Positions 1 through 9,211 of a stretch of 64,000 bases of DNA are shown piece by piece. This stretch comes from an uncultured Spirochaetales bacterium (lineage in GTDB: Bacteria > Spirochaetota > Spirochaetia > Sphaerochaetales > Sphaerochaetaceae). Under the pieces are notes generated by a model. The model worked only from the letters and a program-made list of their open reading frames with translations. It searched no databases and was not told the DNA's origin. Where the stretch lies: positions 62,001 through 126,000 of the forward strand of contig CASFTW010000001.1 in NCBI GenBank assembly GCA_949297785.1. The letters are read 5' to 3'. A program made the position numbers and the translations under genes. How positions within the stretch are numbered: the stretch's first letter is position 1; each line of letters opens with the position of its first letter.

Positions 1-125
1 CAGTTCTCTTCGTCATAGTTGAACTGGAAGCCTGCAGTTGCACTGCCGCTGAAAGACACACCGGCAAACACACTTGCACTTACAAGTGAGATTACCAGTA
101 CCAATGCGAGAATTTTTTTCATCAT
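1..125 (-). CDS. Secreted porin-like protein, N-terminal fragment (runs off the window)
   Basis: Only the first 40 or so codons are inside the window. They encode a lysine-rich N-terminus, a hydrophobic core and a signal-peptidase-like site ending in VFA, then a glycine/serine/phenylalanine-rich mature start that resembles the first beta strand of outer-membrane barrels. Two adjacent ATG codons (125 and 122) could start it; GGAG lies about 5 and 8 nt upstream of them, so 122 is slightly favoured by spacing. The product is therefore exported to the periplasm or outer membrane. The barrel assignment is an inference from about 20 mature residues and the family cannot be named. Confidence 0.6.
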   Translation of the reverse strand, partial: MMKKILALVLVISLVSASVFAGVSFSGSATAGFQFNYDEEN

Positions 126-266
126 TTAATCTCCATTTTTTTGTGTAGAATACCTGAATTCTCACATCCTTCAGTGTAGAAGAAATGTGAAAGGTAAAGA
201 GTTGAAGTGAAAAAAATGAGATGAATTTTGAATAAAATGTGATTTGTGTAGAAACTTGGAGATTTC

Positions 267-971
267 TTATATTTTCACAGGCTGTCCTGAAAAACGGTAG
301 CCGTATCCGCGTACTGTCTCAATCCATTCCTGTGCATATGAGCCCAACATCTTCCTTATATTCTTTATATGTGTGTCAACTATTCTGTCATAGGAATCAG
401 AGCGGTAATCGAAACAGTTGTCTATTATCTGTTCACGGGTCAGCAGTATGCCGGCATTTGTGCTCAGATATGAAAGGACGCGCCATTCTGCATTTGTGAG
501 CTCAAGCGGTTCTCCGTCCAGAGAGAATTTATGCGACTTCGTATTCTGTGTGAGTTGCGAATTCCTCAGTTTCCATGTGTGGAGATTGTGATCTTCACTG
601 CCTTCTTCCCGGAACATTCTTCTGAATATGACATTGATGCGCAGTACAAGTTCTTTTTTTGATATCGGTTTTATAAGGTAGTCTTCACAGCCGAGCTCGA
701 AACTCAGGATACGGTCCGATTCGCTTTTCTTTTCAGTGATGACGATAACCGGAAAATCATATTTCTGTTTCATTGTCTTTAAAAGCTGAAAACCGTCGGT
801 ATCGGACATGTCAAGGCTGATTATCGCGACATCAGGAATCTTGCGGTTCAGTGCAGTGAGGAATTCATCGCTTGTCAGGTAGGCTGTGACATCATATTCA
901 AACAATACCAGATACTGGGAGATATCCAGTCTGTCTTTTTCGTTTTCATCAAGTATGTATATTCTTATCAT
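267..971 (-). CDS. OmpR/PhoB-type two-component response regulator
   Basis: A 234-residue cytoplasmic transcription regulator. The receiver domain covers residues 1-120: the acidic pair is D8/E9, the phospho-acceptor is D54 (in SLDMSDTDGF), the switch threonine is near 79 and the conserved lysine near 101 (LIKP). A winged-helix DNA-binding domain follows (about 135-230) with the typical RTVRGYGYRF-like ending (here TVRGYGYRF). No histidine kinase gene is adjacent, so the partner is elsewhere. It lies downstream of the tolC-adaptor-RND efflux operon on the same strand but a terminator-like hairpin (1128-1155) separates them, so control of that operon is only a guess from position. No Shine-Dalgarno sequence is seen before the ATG. 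Confidence 0.92.
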   Translation of the reverse strand: MIRIYILDENEKDRLDISQYLVLFEYDVTAYLTSDEFLTALNRKIPDVAIISLDMSDTDGFQLLKTMKQKYDFPVIVITEKKSESDRILSFELGCEDYLIKPISKKELVLRINVIFRRMFREEGSEDHNLHTWKLRNSQLTQNTKSHKFSLDGEPLELTNAEWRVLSYLSTNAGILLTREQIIDNCFDYRSDSYDRIVDTHIKNIRKMLGSYAQEWIETVRGYGYRFSGQPVKI

Positions 972-1115
972 GAATATAAGTTATTTGCACATTATGTGTT
1001 CCTTATGTTTGAAAATGAATTTTGCATGTCAATTCTGAAAAGAATGATGGAATGTACTGTTTTCAGGTGTTCTGAATGATGCTTTCATCTGTGCATGCAT
1101 GGTACCTCTGATCCT

Positions 1116-1155
1116 GAAAATGAAAGAGCCGGCCAGAAGGGGACGTCTGACCGGC
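1116..1155 (-). terminator. Terminator of the efflux operon
   Basis: GCCGGCCAGA (1128-1137) pairs with TCTGACCGGC (1146-1155) with one mismatch and an 8-nt loop. Read on the minus strand, the hairpin follows the RND gene stop at 1191 and is followed by TCTTTCATTTTC, a T-rich stretch. Confidence 0.6.
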
Positions 1156-1190
1156 AATATGGATAACCGTACAGAAGTACAGGTTTTTCC

Positions 1191-4100
1191 TTAACTGAAT
1201 TCTCCCTTTCTTCTCCTCTCGTCGAATGAAAGCAGCTGGTTTTCAAGGGATTCTGGATTGCTGACTTTCTCTGCTCTTTTTCTGTTGAGTATTGAGTAGA
1301 GGACCGGTGAGAGAAGCAGTGTGAGGAAGGCACCGGTTGTTATTCCGCCGATGAATGTGAGTGTGATTGGCTGGAGCATTTCAGAACCTTCTCCGGGGAA
1401 GAATGCCATCGGGATGATACCGATGATCGTTGTGAGTGTCGTCATGAGGATCGGCCGCAGTCTTGAGCGTGCTGCCGACAGACAGGCCGTGCGGACATCG
1501 ATGCGTTCATGTCTTACCAGCTGGTTGATCCAGTCGACGAGCACGATGCCGTTGTTCACGACAACACCGATCAGTGCGATGATTCCCACAAAACTGAAGA
1601 GCGTGAAATCCTGATTGTATGTGATGTGTATGAACACTACGCCGATGAGAAGGAGAGGCACGGTTGCGAATATGATCAGCGGATCGATGAGAGATTCAAA
1701 CTGTGCCGCCATGACCGCATATACGAGGAGCAGGGCCAGAAGGACTATCACAACAAGTGTAGGGACGTATTCCATGAAGTCGCTCATCTCGCCGCCCTGT
1801 GATATCGTCACGCCTTCGGGAATGACGAGTTTTTCATCAAGTGCCCGGTTCACGGCATTCTGCACATCGCTTGCACTGTAACCGTCCATGATGTCGGCAG
1901 TGACATGGTTGATTCTCATCTTGTCTTCTCTAATGATGGTCCTGGGGCCACTCGATTCTTCGATTTCGGCTACGCTGTCAAGGCGGACAGATACACCGCT
2001 TCCGGTTTCGATGAGCAGACTTTCAAGTTTTTCAAGCGTGTTCACATCTTCTTCCTGATAGATGATGTCAAGATCATATGTGTCTTCATTGTTGAATGCT
2101 GTAAGTTCGCTTACCGTCATTCCGGTCAGGGCAGTTGTCAGCGCATCGGAGACATCAGATGTGCTGATTCCCAGATCCTGTGCCGCATCCTTATTCATCT
2201 TTACCGTATATTGCGGAGCTCCGTCTTCAAGGTCACTTTCAATATTGTCTGTTCCATCAACATGGGAAAGGATTTCAGCTATGCTGTCGCTTGCAACCTT
2301 TGCCGCATCTGTGTCATCGCTTCTGATTTCCACGTCAATGCCGCTGGAGGACAGTCCTCTTCCTCCTGAGAATATCCAGGTTTCATCTGCGGATGCGCTG
2401 CTGAAGAGCGGTCTTATCATTTCCTCAATTTCCGATGGTGAGTACAACTGCTCTGTGATATCGGGCAGATTGATATTTATCGAGCCTGAGGCGGACTGTG
2501 ATGTGTTCACAGATATTGATTCATATGCATCCGCGGGGAGAGTATCAAGAATCCTGTCATACATCTCAAAGAGAGCCTCCCTTACGACGGATTTTGTCGT
2601 TCCGGGCGGCATTGTGAGGGAAAGAGAGACTTCATCGTCACTTGTCATCTGAGGTGTGAGCGAGATACCGAGAGAACCGAGGCTCTGTACACTGAGGATG
2701 AAGAGAAGCACAAGTGGGATGATGAGTCTTGACTTGTGGTCAAGGAAGTAGCTGAGTACTTTCGCATATGCACTCCTCAGCATGTTCTCAAATGTTATGC
2801 AGGCATCGTCAATCCTCCTGAGCAGTTTGTTCCTGAGCGGTTTCTGCGTTCGTGTCGTAAGACGCAGGATGGAACCGCAGAGGGCAGGCACGAGGGTGAC
2901 GGCCACGAATATGGAACAGGCGAGAGAGATGCATACCGTTATGATGAGATCGCGGAACATTATGCCGATCATGCCGAGTTCATTCTGGAATATGAGGATG
3001 GGTAGGAACACGCAGATTGTTGTCAGGGTGGATGCGAGAATCGCATTGAACATGTTCCGGCTGCCCAGTATGGCGGAGGCTGCACTCTGTTCTCCTTTCA
3101 GACGCAGTGTATATGTGTTTTCAAGAATGATGATCGAAGCATCAACGATCATTCCGATTCCGAGGATCAGTCCTGCCATGCTCATGCTGTTGACCGTGAT
3201 GCCTGCAGCTGACATGCACATGAGTGTTATCAGGATACACACCGGCATTGACAGCGAGATGATTATCGTGCTCTTGATGCCGCGAAGGAAGATGAAGATC
3301 ACAAGGGCTGCAAAGAGAACACCCTGCACAGCGGAGTTGTAGACTTCATCCATCGTGTCGCTGATCATTGTTGTGGAGTCTCTCTCTATTTCCAGCTTCA
3401 GACCTTCATCAAGTGTTGCCTGAATGGAGGGGAGGGCTTCCCTCACAGCCTTTGCGACAGTTGTCTCATTGCTTTCTGAATCTGCTGTGACGGATATCGA
3501 TATGATCCTCTCTCCGTCAAGGTAGCTTTCCCTTGCATTGTCATCTTCATCCAGAGTGACAGTTGAGACATCGCTTACCTTTATGGGAATTCCGTCTCTG
3601 ACTGTTATGACAGTGTCCTCGATATCCTGCATGGAAGAATATCTTTCATCCATGGATATCTTGTAATCCAGTCCGTTTTGTGTAATTTCTCCGTTCGAAG
3701 CCTGTATATTCTCTCCTGATACAGCACTCATCACCTGAGATACAGTCAGTCCATATGAGTGAATACGTTCCTCATCAAGCTGTATCCGGTATGATCTTTC
3801 CCCGCCGCCGGAGACTTCAGCCTGAGCAACGCCTTCGACTCTTTCAAGAAGCGGCGCGATGTCATCTTCTGCGATCATCTGCAGGGTGTCCAGATCATAG
3901 TTTCCTGTAAATGAGAGTGTCATTACAGTCGAGGTTGAAATCGAATCCATTCTCATGACCTGTGGACTGTCCGCCCAGTCAGGCAGCATTCTTGACAGCA
4001 TTGTGACAATGCTGTTGATGTCTTCCTCCGCTTCATCAAGATCCGTGCCGTAATCGAATTCAAGAACAATAACTGCATTTCCCTCACTGGACATGCTTGT

Positions 4101-4340
4101 CATCGTATCAAGGTTCTCAAGGGAGGATAGCGCATCCTCAAGTGTCTTTGTGACCTGCTGCTCGATAAGCTCAGGTCCCGCATCCTCACAGCTGACCATT
4201 ACAGAGATGACCGGCATGTCAGTCTCAGGGTAAAGCGCGATCTCAAGACGTGTGAGGAATATTGCGGCGATGAGGGCGATGAGCACATAGATCATCGTCA
4301 TCAGCACCGGTCGTCTTACTGATAATTCTGAAACTGTCAT
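1191..4340 (-). CDS. RND-family efflux pump, inner-membrane transporter (AcrB/HAE1-like)
   Basis: About 1049 residues, the normal length of AcrB-type resistance-nodulation-division pumps, which export drugs or other compounds using the proton gradient. An N-terminal membrane helix is followed by a large periplasmic domain, a first membrane block (about 335-500) with the TM4 relay segment GMIVDASIIILEN, a second periplasmic domain and a second membrane block near 860-1020. The relay has a single Asp where AcrB has two, which is common in the wider family. The start is taken as ATG 4340 because GGAGG lies 7 nt upstream; a TTG at 4346 in the same frame is only 1 nt from that site. The preceding adaptor gene ends 3 nt upstream of this ATG (stop at 4343-4345), so translation is probably coupled. 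Substrate unknown. Confidence 0.95.
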   Translation of the reverse strand: MTVSELSVRRPVLMTMIYVLIALIAAIFLTRLEIALYPETDMPVISVMVSCEDAGPELIEQQVTKTLEDALSSLENLDTMTSMSSEGNAVIVLEFDYGTDLDEAEEDINSIVTMLSRMLPDWADSPQVMRMDSISTSTVMTLSFTGNYDLDTLQMIAEDDIAPLLERVEGVAQAEVSGGGERSYRIQLDEERIHSYGLTVSQVMSAVSGENIQASNGEITQNGLDYKISMDERYSSMQDIEDTVITVRDGIPIKVSDVSTVTLDEDDNARESYLDGERIISISVTADSESNETTVAKAVREALPSIQATLDEGLKLEIERDSTTMISDTMDEVYNSAVQGVLFAALVIFIFLRGIKSTIIISLSMPVCILITLMCMSAAGITVNSMSMAGLILGIGMIVDASIIILENTYTLRLKGEQSAASAILGSRNMFNAILASTLTTICVFLPILIFQNELGMIGIMFRDLIITVCISLACSIFVAVTLVPALCGSILRLTTRTQKPLRNKLLRRIDDACITFENMLRSAYAKVLSYFLDHKSRLIIPLVLLFILSVQSLGSLGISLTPQMTSDDEVSLSLTMPPGTTKSVVREALFEMYDRILDTLPADAYESISVNTSQSASGSININLPDITEQLYSPSEIEEMIRPLFSSASADETWIFSGGRGLSSSGIDVEIRSDDTDAAKVASDSIAEILSHVDGTDNIESDLEDGAPQYTVKMNKDAAQDLGISTSDVSDALTTALTGMTVSELTAFNNEDTYDLDIIYQEEDVNTLEKLESLLIETGSGVSVRLDSVAEIEESSGPRTIIREDKMRINHVTADIMDGYSASDVQNAVNRALDEKLVIPEGVTISQGGEMSDFMEYVPTLVVIVLLALLLVYAVMAAQFESLIDPLIIFATVPLLLIGVVFIHITYNQDFTLFSFVGIIALIGVVVNNGIVLVDWINQLVRHERIDVRTACLSAARSRLRPILMTTLTTIIGIIPMAFFPGEGSEMLQPITLTFIGGITTGAFLTLLLSPVLYSILNRKRAEKVSNPESLENQLLSFDERRRKGEFS

Positions 4341-4342
4341 GA

Positions 4343-5278
4343 TCAAGCCTCCACAATCTGAACACTGGCGCCATCTGATGCTGCACCTGATACAACGACA
4401 GCTTCGCCTTCGTTCAGGCCGGAAAGGATCGCGATGCGCTCTCCGTCATCAAGACCCGTCTCAACATAGCGCTTTTCACTGATGCCGCCGGTGACGACAT
4501 ACACATAGCTGCCGCTGATGTCTTCTTCAACAGCGCTGCGCGGGAGAGTGATCACGTCTGATACAGACTTGACGGCGAGGGATACTGTTGCCGCCATGCC
4601 GGGCATAAGGCCGTCTCCGTCACCTTCCACACTCAGCTCAATCCCGATCGTACGGGTGGAGGTGTCGACAACCGGGGCTATATATGAAAGGCGCCCTTTA
4701 TACACCCGTTCAGGATAGGATCTGACAGTGAAGGGGGATGTTTCTCCTTTCTCCAGCACAGCTATATAGCGCTCGGGGACTTCTGTCTGTATTTTAAGCC
4801 CGCTGTCCGTGAGTATGCCGGCAACTGCCTCTGATGCCGTGATGTTGTCGCCCTGTGCAACGTTGAGAGTGAGCACTTCTCCGCTCACGGTGCTGATCAC
4901 CGGACTGTCCTGATAGCTGTAGCCTGCCTTATTCTGGCTCACATAAGCGATAGTCTGACCTTTTTCAACCATGTCGCCTTTCCTGACGAGCACGGATGTT
5001 ACCTTTCCCGGTACGTCGGCATAGATGTCAACCGGTTCCTCACAGCTGACGATATCGCCGTAGAGACGGGTGTATGAAGTGAGAGACGAGTACTGTGCAT
5101 ATTCAACACTTACATTTGTGACGCTCTCCTCATTGTTTTCCATCCGGATTGAAAGAGTCTTCTCTTCCGGTTTCAGTATGTTCATTATGATGAAGAATGC
5201 CGTTACGAGACATATTGCCGTTATGATGATTGTCATCACCCTGTCAAAGAGTGATGAACTGTGTCCTTCCTTATTCAT
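4343..5278 (-). CDS. RND efflux periplasmic adaptor (membrane fusion protein)
   Basis: A 311-residue adaptor of the AcrA/HlyD type, bridging the RND pump and the TolC-like channel in the periplasm. One N-terminal membrane helix (about residues 12-34) anchors it. A biotinyl-lipoyl-like hairpin region follows (residues about 75-160, with paired segments around VDIYADVPGKV and SGEVLTLNVAQGD), then a beta-barrel and a membrane-proximal domain. There is very little of the long coiled coil found in AcrA, so the hairpin is short. The start is ATG 5278, with GGAGG 8 nt upstream; it overlaps the end of the tolC-like gene by 8 nt. Second gene of the efflux operon. Confidence 0.92.
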   Translation of the reverse strand: MNKEGHSSSLFDRVMTIIITAICLVTAFFIIMNILKPEEKTLSIRMENNEESVTNVSVEYAQYSSLTSYTRLYGDIVSCEEPVDIYADVPGKVTSVLVRKGDMVEKGQTIAYVSQNKAGYSYQDSPVISTVSGEVLTLNVAQGDNITASEAVAGILTDSGLKIQTEVPERYIAVLEKGETSPFTVRSYPERVYKGRLSYIAPVVDTSTRTIGIELSVEGDGDGLMPGMAATVSLAVKSVSDVITLPRSAVEEDISGSYVYVVTGGISEKRYVETGLDDGERIAILSGLNEGEAVVVSGAASDGASVQIVEA

Positions 5279-6587
5279 TTGTTTCCTCCGCTGTGTAAAG
5301 TGTGACGAGATCATCAAGTTCAAGACCGGTATCGAAAGCTATTGAATACAGGCTCGTAAGGATTTCAATCCTGCATTGTGATACCTGAAGCTCAGCATCA
5401 AGCATGTCACGCTGTGCATCAGAGACATCCTCAAGACTGATGAGTCCGGCTTCATAGCGTTCCTGAGCAAGTCTGTATGTTTCTTCCGCTATGCTGAGCG
5501 TCCTTTCTGCTATATCGAGACTGAGAAGTGCCTGATTGTATGAAGAGAGGGCTTCTTCAAGGGAATAGAGAAACTCATTCTTTCCCTCTTCAAGGCTGAT
5601 TGCAGCTTTCGTCACTTCATCCTGTGCCTCTTTTACGCTCAGATCCTCAGATGAGCCGGGAATCCATGCGGAAACGGGAATTGTGAAGCCCACCGAGACA
5701 GATCCTCTGTCCGTGCGGTACTCATTCCAGCTGCCGGCAGGAACAGTCGGGCCGAAGTCATAGGAAGCCGAAATCGATACTGATGGAAGCTGCAGGGATG
5801 ATTTTGTGCTGTCCTTCTGGGCCTGTGCGCTTTCAATGTTTTTCTCGAGGTTTTTAAGCATTGTGCTGTTACTGCTGTATAAAGCCTCAAGTGTCTTTGC
5901 ATCCGGCAGATTCAGCTTTGGCAGCACCGGTATTTCCTCTGTTTCGAAATCACGTGAGGTGATTCCTGTCAGCTGGCTGAATGCTATATACGCCAGTTCC
6001 AGCCGGGCTTCATATCCTGCCAGACTGTTCTCATAATTCAGCACATCAAGTTCGGCGTTTCTAACATCCATGAGGTCCTGAGAGCCCGCTTCGTACTGGC
6101 TTTCAAGTGATTTAAGCCTTTCACCGGCATCCTGCAGTGCAAGTTCTGCGCTCCGGATGCTGTCCTTTATGAGTGCAATGTTCCAGTAGGCAAGCGTCAC
6201 TGATTCCTCAACGGATTCTGCTGTCATGATATATGAAAGCAATGCGCTTTCTTCTGCAATTGCATTGATCTTCGCTTCTGAAATGACTGAAGAATCCAGG
6301 GAAAGGGAAATGCCCAGCGATACATCGGTGCCAAGTGTACCGGCAGTCCTGTCTGTGATGCTCATGCCTGACAGCGATACTCCGCCTTCAATTGAAATGT
6401 CGGGGATGAATGACGATGACAGACTGTTGTTCCTTATCGCTGCCTGAAGACTTACCTGAGCTGTTGCAAGGTCCGTGTTGTTCTCCATCGCGCTCTCCAC
6501 GGCTTCTTCCAGAGTTATCACGGATGAAGCCGGCAGCTGAAATGCCGCAAGAAGCAGAAGGATGAACAACTTTGAAAAGTATTTCAT
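5271..6587 (-). CDS. TolC-like outer-membrane efflux channel
   Basis: A 438-residue outer membrane factor. It has a signal peptide (residues 1 to about 20, ending near LPASS), then two OEP repeats rich in heptad-like alanine and glutamate helices (about 25-210 and 235-430) that form the periplasmic tunnel. It is the exit duct of the tripartite pump encoded by the next two genes. The start is ATG 6587, preceded by AGGAGA at 8 nt; an upstream extension in the same frame has no support. First gene of the three-gene minus-strand operon, which begins in the 372-nt divergent region shared with the gene at 6960. Confidence 0.92.
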   Translation of the reverse strand: MKYFSKLFILLLLAAFQLPASSVITLEEAVESAMENNTDLATAQVSLQAAIRNNSLSSSFIPDISIEGGVSLSGMSITDRTAGTLGTDVSLGISLSLDSSVISEAKINAIAEESALLSYIMTAESVEESVTLAYWNIALIKDSIRSAELALQDAGERLKSLESQYEAGSQDLMDVRNAELDVLNYENSLAGYEARLELAYIAFSQLTGITSRDFETEEIPVLPKLNLPDAKTLEALYSSNSTMLKNLEKNIESAQAQKDSTKSSLQLPSVSISASYDFGPTVPAGSWNEYRTDRGSVSVGFTIPVSAWIPGSSEDLSVKEAQDEVTKAAISLEEGKNEFLYSLEEALSSYNQALLSLDIAERTLSIAEETYRLAQERYEAGLISLEDVSDAQRDMLDAELQVSQCRIEILTSLYSIAFDTGLELDDLVTLYTAEETNE

Positions 6588-6959
6588 TTTTGTTTTCTCC
6601 TGACTGCAAAAATGAACAGACAAGGTGGAGAGAATGAGAGGAAGGTTTCTGTTTTTCCTGAATTAAATTGTCGTCTGTGTGAGCTTTTGTGTCTAATATG
6701 TAGAGAGAAGGGTAAAATAGTCAGATTGCATATGAATAACTTCTTATATATTATGGACTCATGATGAACTGTCACTGAGAAGACGCAATGCCGACACAGG
6801 CCAGGATAACCATATACCCTCAGGTGCTGTTCATCTGTTCTTCTCATTCGCCCGCATGTCTCCATATTTCTTCATCATTTGTCCAATCTCTTTACAGTGG
6901 TTCTACTTTTTCCACTGTTAAGTTGTCTGTATCCATAAAACGGACAAGGAGAAAAAGAA
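6588..6959. other. Divergent intergenic region without a gene
   Basis: This 372-nt stretch separates the efflux operon from the secreted-protein gene. No credible reading frame is seen. The right end holds two inverted repeats next to the start of the plus-strand gene (listed separately); the rest is A+T-rich and must contain the promoters for both directions, but no clear -35/-10 pair could be chosen. Confidence 0.6.
6894..6947 (+). promoter_or_regulatory. Two tandem inverted repeats before the secreted-protein gene
   Basis: ACAGTGG (6894-6900) and CCACTGT (6912-6918) form a perfect 7-bp inverted repeat with an 11-nt spacer. Four bases later TTGTCTG (6923-6929) and CGGACAA (6941-6947) form a second one, with one mismatch and again an 11-nt spacer. 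The right arm of the second repeat runs into the AAGGAG ribosome binding site (6946-6951). They may be protein-binding operators or mRNA hairpins that gate translation. Confidence 0.5.
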
Positions 6960-7712
6960 ATGAAAAAGAAAATTCTGTTTACACTTCTGATGTGCATTGC
7001 ACTTTCTGTATCTCTCTTCGCATCGACTTCATCATTCGGACCTGCATTCTATGCGGACGAGGCAATTGACGCTTCCACAGACCTGGTACCGGGAACAAGA
7101 GATGCATCTCTCACACTGTATGACATGAATGGAAATGCTGTGAACGAATACAGCGCATCTGCAGTACAGGGTGCAAGTAATACTGCGATGGTGAAAAGGG
7201 CACTCAGCGGTGACAGGGAAGTGTTCGCACTTCTCGACAGTCTGTATGACGGATATGTCGTTACCCCGTATTATGACAGCATTCTTGACTTCGATGTCAC
7301 TGACACATACGAGGAAGATGGCATGAGTGTGTATGAGTATGATGTGAAGCTCGGTGAGGATGTGTTCTACAGAGAATCATCGGATGGAAACATTCTCGGC
7401 TGGGATGAGGATGAAAACGACTTCGATTCCGACGAGGTTCATGTGAAGGTCTATATTGACAAGGACAGCAGACTGGTCCGTCAGGAGATGACAGTTGAGC
7501 GCAAGGTGCCGGAAGCAGTGACAATCACACAGAATGCAGATTTCATGACAGTGACCGTGGACGGTGAAGAATATACTGTTCCGTCAGCCGTTACAACAGA
7601 AGGCTGTTTCTACATGAAAGCCGGAGGAAGCAATGATGTCTATGACATCGTGAACTTCTCGGTGAGTGAGACGATGTCTGATTACTTTGTGTTCGATAAT
7701 TACAGAAAATGA
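6960..7712 (+). CDS. Secreted protein of unknown function
   Basis: A 250-residue protein with a clear signal peptide (residues 1 to about 22, cleavage near LFA-STS) and no lipobox, so a periplasmic or outer-membrane-associated product is predicted. The mature part is acidic, with alternating beta-type segments; a stretch around 110-200 (a series of DV-E-Y and VKVYID segments) resembles the sheet of LolA/LolB-like lipoprotein carriers in general texture, but no family motif is recognised. A strong AAGGAG site lies 8 nt before the ATG. It is a single-gene unit: its own inverted-repeat leader upstream and a strong hairpin terminator (7738-7766) downstream. Confidence 0.8.
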   Translation: MKKKILFTLLMCIALSVSLFASTSSFGPAFYADEAIDASTDLVPGTRDASLTLYDMNGNAVNEYSASAVQGASNTAMVKRALSGDREVFALLDSLYDGYVVTPYYDSILDFDVTDTYEEDGMSVYEYDVKLGEDVFYRESSDGNILGWDEDENDFDSDEVHVKVYIDKDSRLVRQEMTVERKVPEAVTITQNADFMTVTVDGEEYTVPSAVTTEGCFYMKAGGSNDVYDIVNFSVSETMSDYFVFDNYRK

Positions 7713-7737
7713 AAGACAATAACAGAAGTGAATAATG

Positions 7738-7768
7738 AAGACGCTGCCGGCCCTGGGCAGCGTCTTTG
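7738..7768. terminator. Bidirectional terminator between the secreted-protein gene and argG
   Basis: AAGACGCTGCC (7738-7748) pairs perfectly with GGCAGCGTCTT (7756-7766) around a 7-nt loop. The A and T ends of the 11-bp stem let it act in both directions, which suits the convergent genes on either side. Confidence 0.85.
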
Positions 7769-7807
7769 CATAAACTTATTTCAGCTTCAGGTTTACCTGA
7801 ATTCTGA

Positions 7808-9043
7808 TCAGAGAGTCTTTGCCTTTGCTTCTCTTTCCGCATTGGCCATGAGGCGGATTGCATTGATGTTGATGAAACCCTTGCAGTCAACCGGATGATA
7901 GCCGCCGGCTTTGTCCATCGAACCCAGATCTTCGTTGTAGAGGGAAAGAGGTGAAGTGATGCCTGCGTTGATGACATTGCCTTTGTAAAGGGCGACGGTT
8001 GCCTTTCCGGTGACATACTTCTGGCTTTCATCGAAGAGGGCGGTGAGCATGTTGAATTCCGGTGCCCCCCAGTAGCCGTTGTAGATCAGCTCGGCATATT
8101 TTGGCGAGAGCATGTCTCTAAGGTGCATTGCCTCTTTGTCCATGCACAGTCCTTCAAGGTTGTGGTGTGCCTTCCAGAGAATCTCGCAGCCCGGAGTCTC
8201 ATAGACGCCGCGGGACTTGATGCCGATGAATCTGTTCTCAACCATGTCGACACGGCCTATTGCATTGTCGTGTCCCATCTTGTTGAGGTAGAGAATCATT
8301 TCAAGCGGATCTGTGACAGTCTCGTCTGTATTGAGATTCGTCACCTTTACAGGTACGCCTGAGACGAATTCGATTTCAAGGAGAGTTTCTTCTTCCGGTG
8401 CATCATGCGGGCTGACTGTGAGAGAGTAGACATCTTCCGGACATCTCTTTGCGGGGTCTTCAAGAATTCCTGCTTCATGCGAGATGTGGATGAGGTTCTC
8501 GTCTTCGCTGTAAGGTTTCTTTAGACTTGCCTTTACCGGAATGTTGTATTTCTCGGCATAGGCAAGCATGTCGCTTCTGCCTTCAAACTGACCCAGCCAT
8601 TCGGGATCTTTCCATGGAGAGATGATCTTCACATCGCTCATGTTCATGTAATAGCCGAATTCGAATCTCACCTGATCGTTGCCTTTTCCGGTCGCACCGT
8701 GTGCAACGTATTTTGTGCCTTCCTTCTTCGCGATTTCGATATGGCGCTTTGCGATGATGGGGCGGGCGATGGATGTACCCAGCATGTATGTGCCTTCATA
8801 GATCGTGTTTGCCTTGAGACAGGGGAAGATGTAGTCTGTCACAAGCTCTTTTTTCAGATCTTCTATGTAAACCTTGCTCGCACCTGTCGCATAGGCCTTT
8901 TCCTCGACAGCCTTGAAGTCTTCCTTCTGTCCTACGTCTGCGACATATGCAATGACGTCAAAACCTTTGTTTGCAAGCCACTTGAGAATGACTGAGGTAT
9001 CGAGGCCGCCGGAATATGCAAGAATGACTTTATCTTTTGACAT
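7808..9043 (-). CDS. argG: Argininosuccinate synthase
   Basis: A 411-residue cytoplasmic enzyme that joins citrulline and aspartate with ATP to make argininosuccinate. The N-terminal ATP-binding loop AYSGGLDTS is at residues 8-16, and the citrulline/aspartate-binding segments [14 protein letters not shown] (about 115-128) and the GRVDMVENR region (about 270) are intact. Length is normal for type I ArgG (about 400). The start is ATG 9043, with GGAGAG 8 nt upstream. No argH or other arginine gene is adjacent, so the pathway is scattered in this genome. Not part of an operon in the window. Confidence 0.97.
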   Translation of the reverse strand: MSKDKVILAYSGGLDTSVILKWLANKGFDVIAYVADVGQKEDFKAVEEKAYATGASKVYIEDLKKELVTDYIFPCLKANTIYEGTYMLGTSIARPIIAKRHIEIAKKEGTKYVAHGATGKGNDQVRFEFGYYMNMSDVKIISPWKDPEWLGQFEGRSDMLAYAEKYNIPVKASLKKPYSEDENLIHISHEAGILEDPAKRCPEDVYSLTVSPHDAPEEETLLEIEFVSGVPVKVTNLNTDETVTDPLEMILYLNKMGHDNAIGRVDMVENRFIGIKSRGVYETPGCEILWKAHHNLEGLCMDKEAMHLRDMLSPKYAELIYNGYWGAPEFNMLTALFDESQKYVTGKATVALYKGNVINAGITSPLSLYNEDLGSMDKAGGYHPVDCKGFININAIRLMANAEREAKAKTL

Positions 9044-9175
9044 TTTATTTTCTCTCCATCGTTTTTTTAGATTGTATTCATGATTATGCATATAAAAAGA
9101 AAATATACAAGTGGTTTTTAAATATTTATGCAAAATTTTAAGAAAAATATGAAAGAATATTCCGTAACCATGACC

Positions 9176-9204
9176 TTGAACAATGACGTGCAGTTTTGTA
9201 CATT
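9176..9204 (+). promoter_or_regulatory. Promoter predicting a leaderless transcript
   Basis: TTGAAC (9176-9181), a 17-nt spacer and TACATT (9199-9204) match a sigma-70 promoter. Transcription would begin near 9211-9212, which is the ATG of the following gene; no ribosome binding site is present. Confidence 0.5.
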
Positions 9205-9211
9205 CATATGT

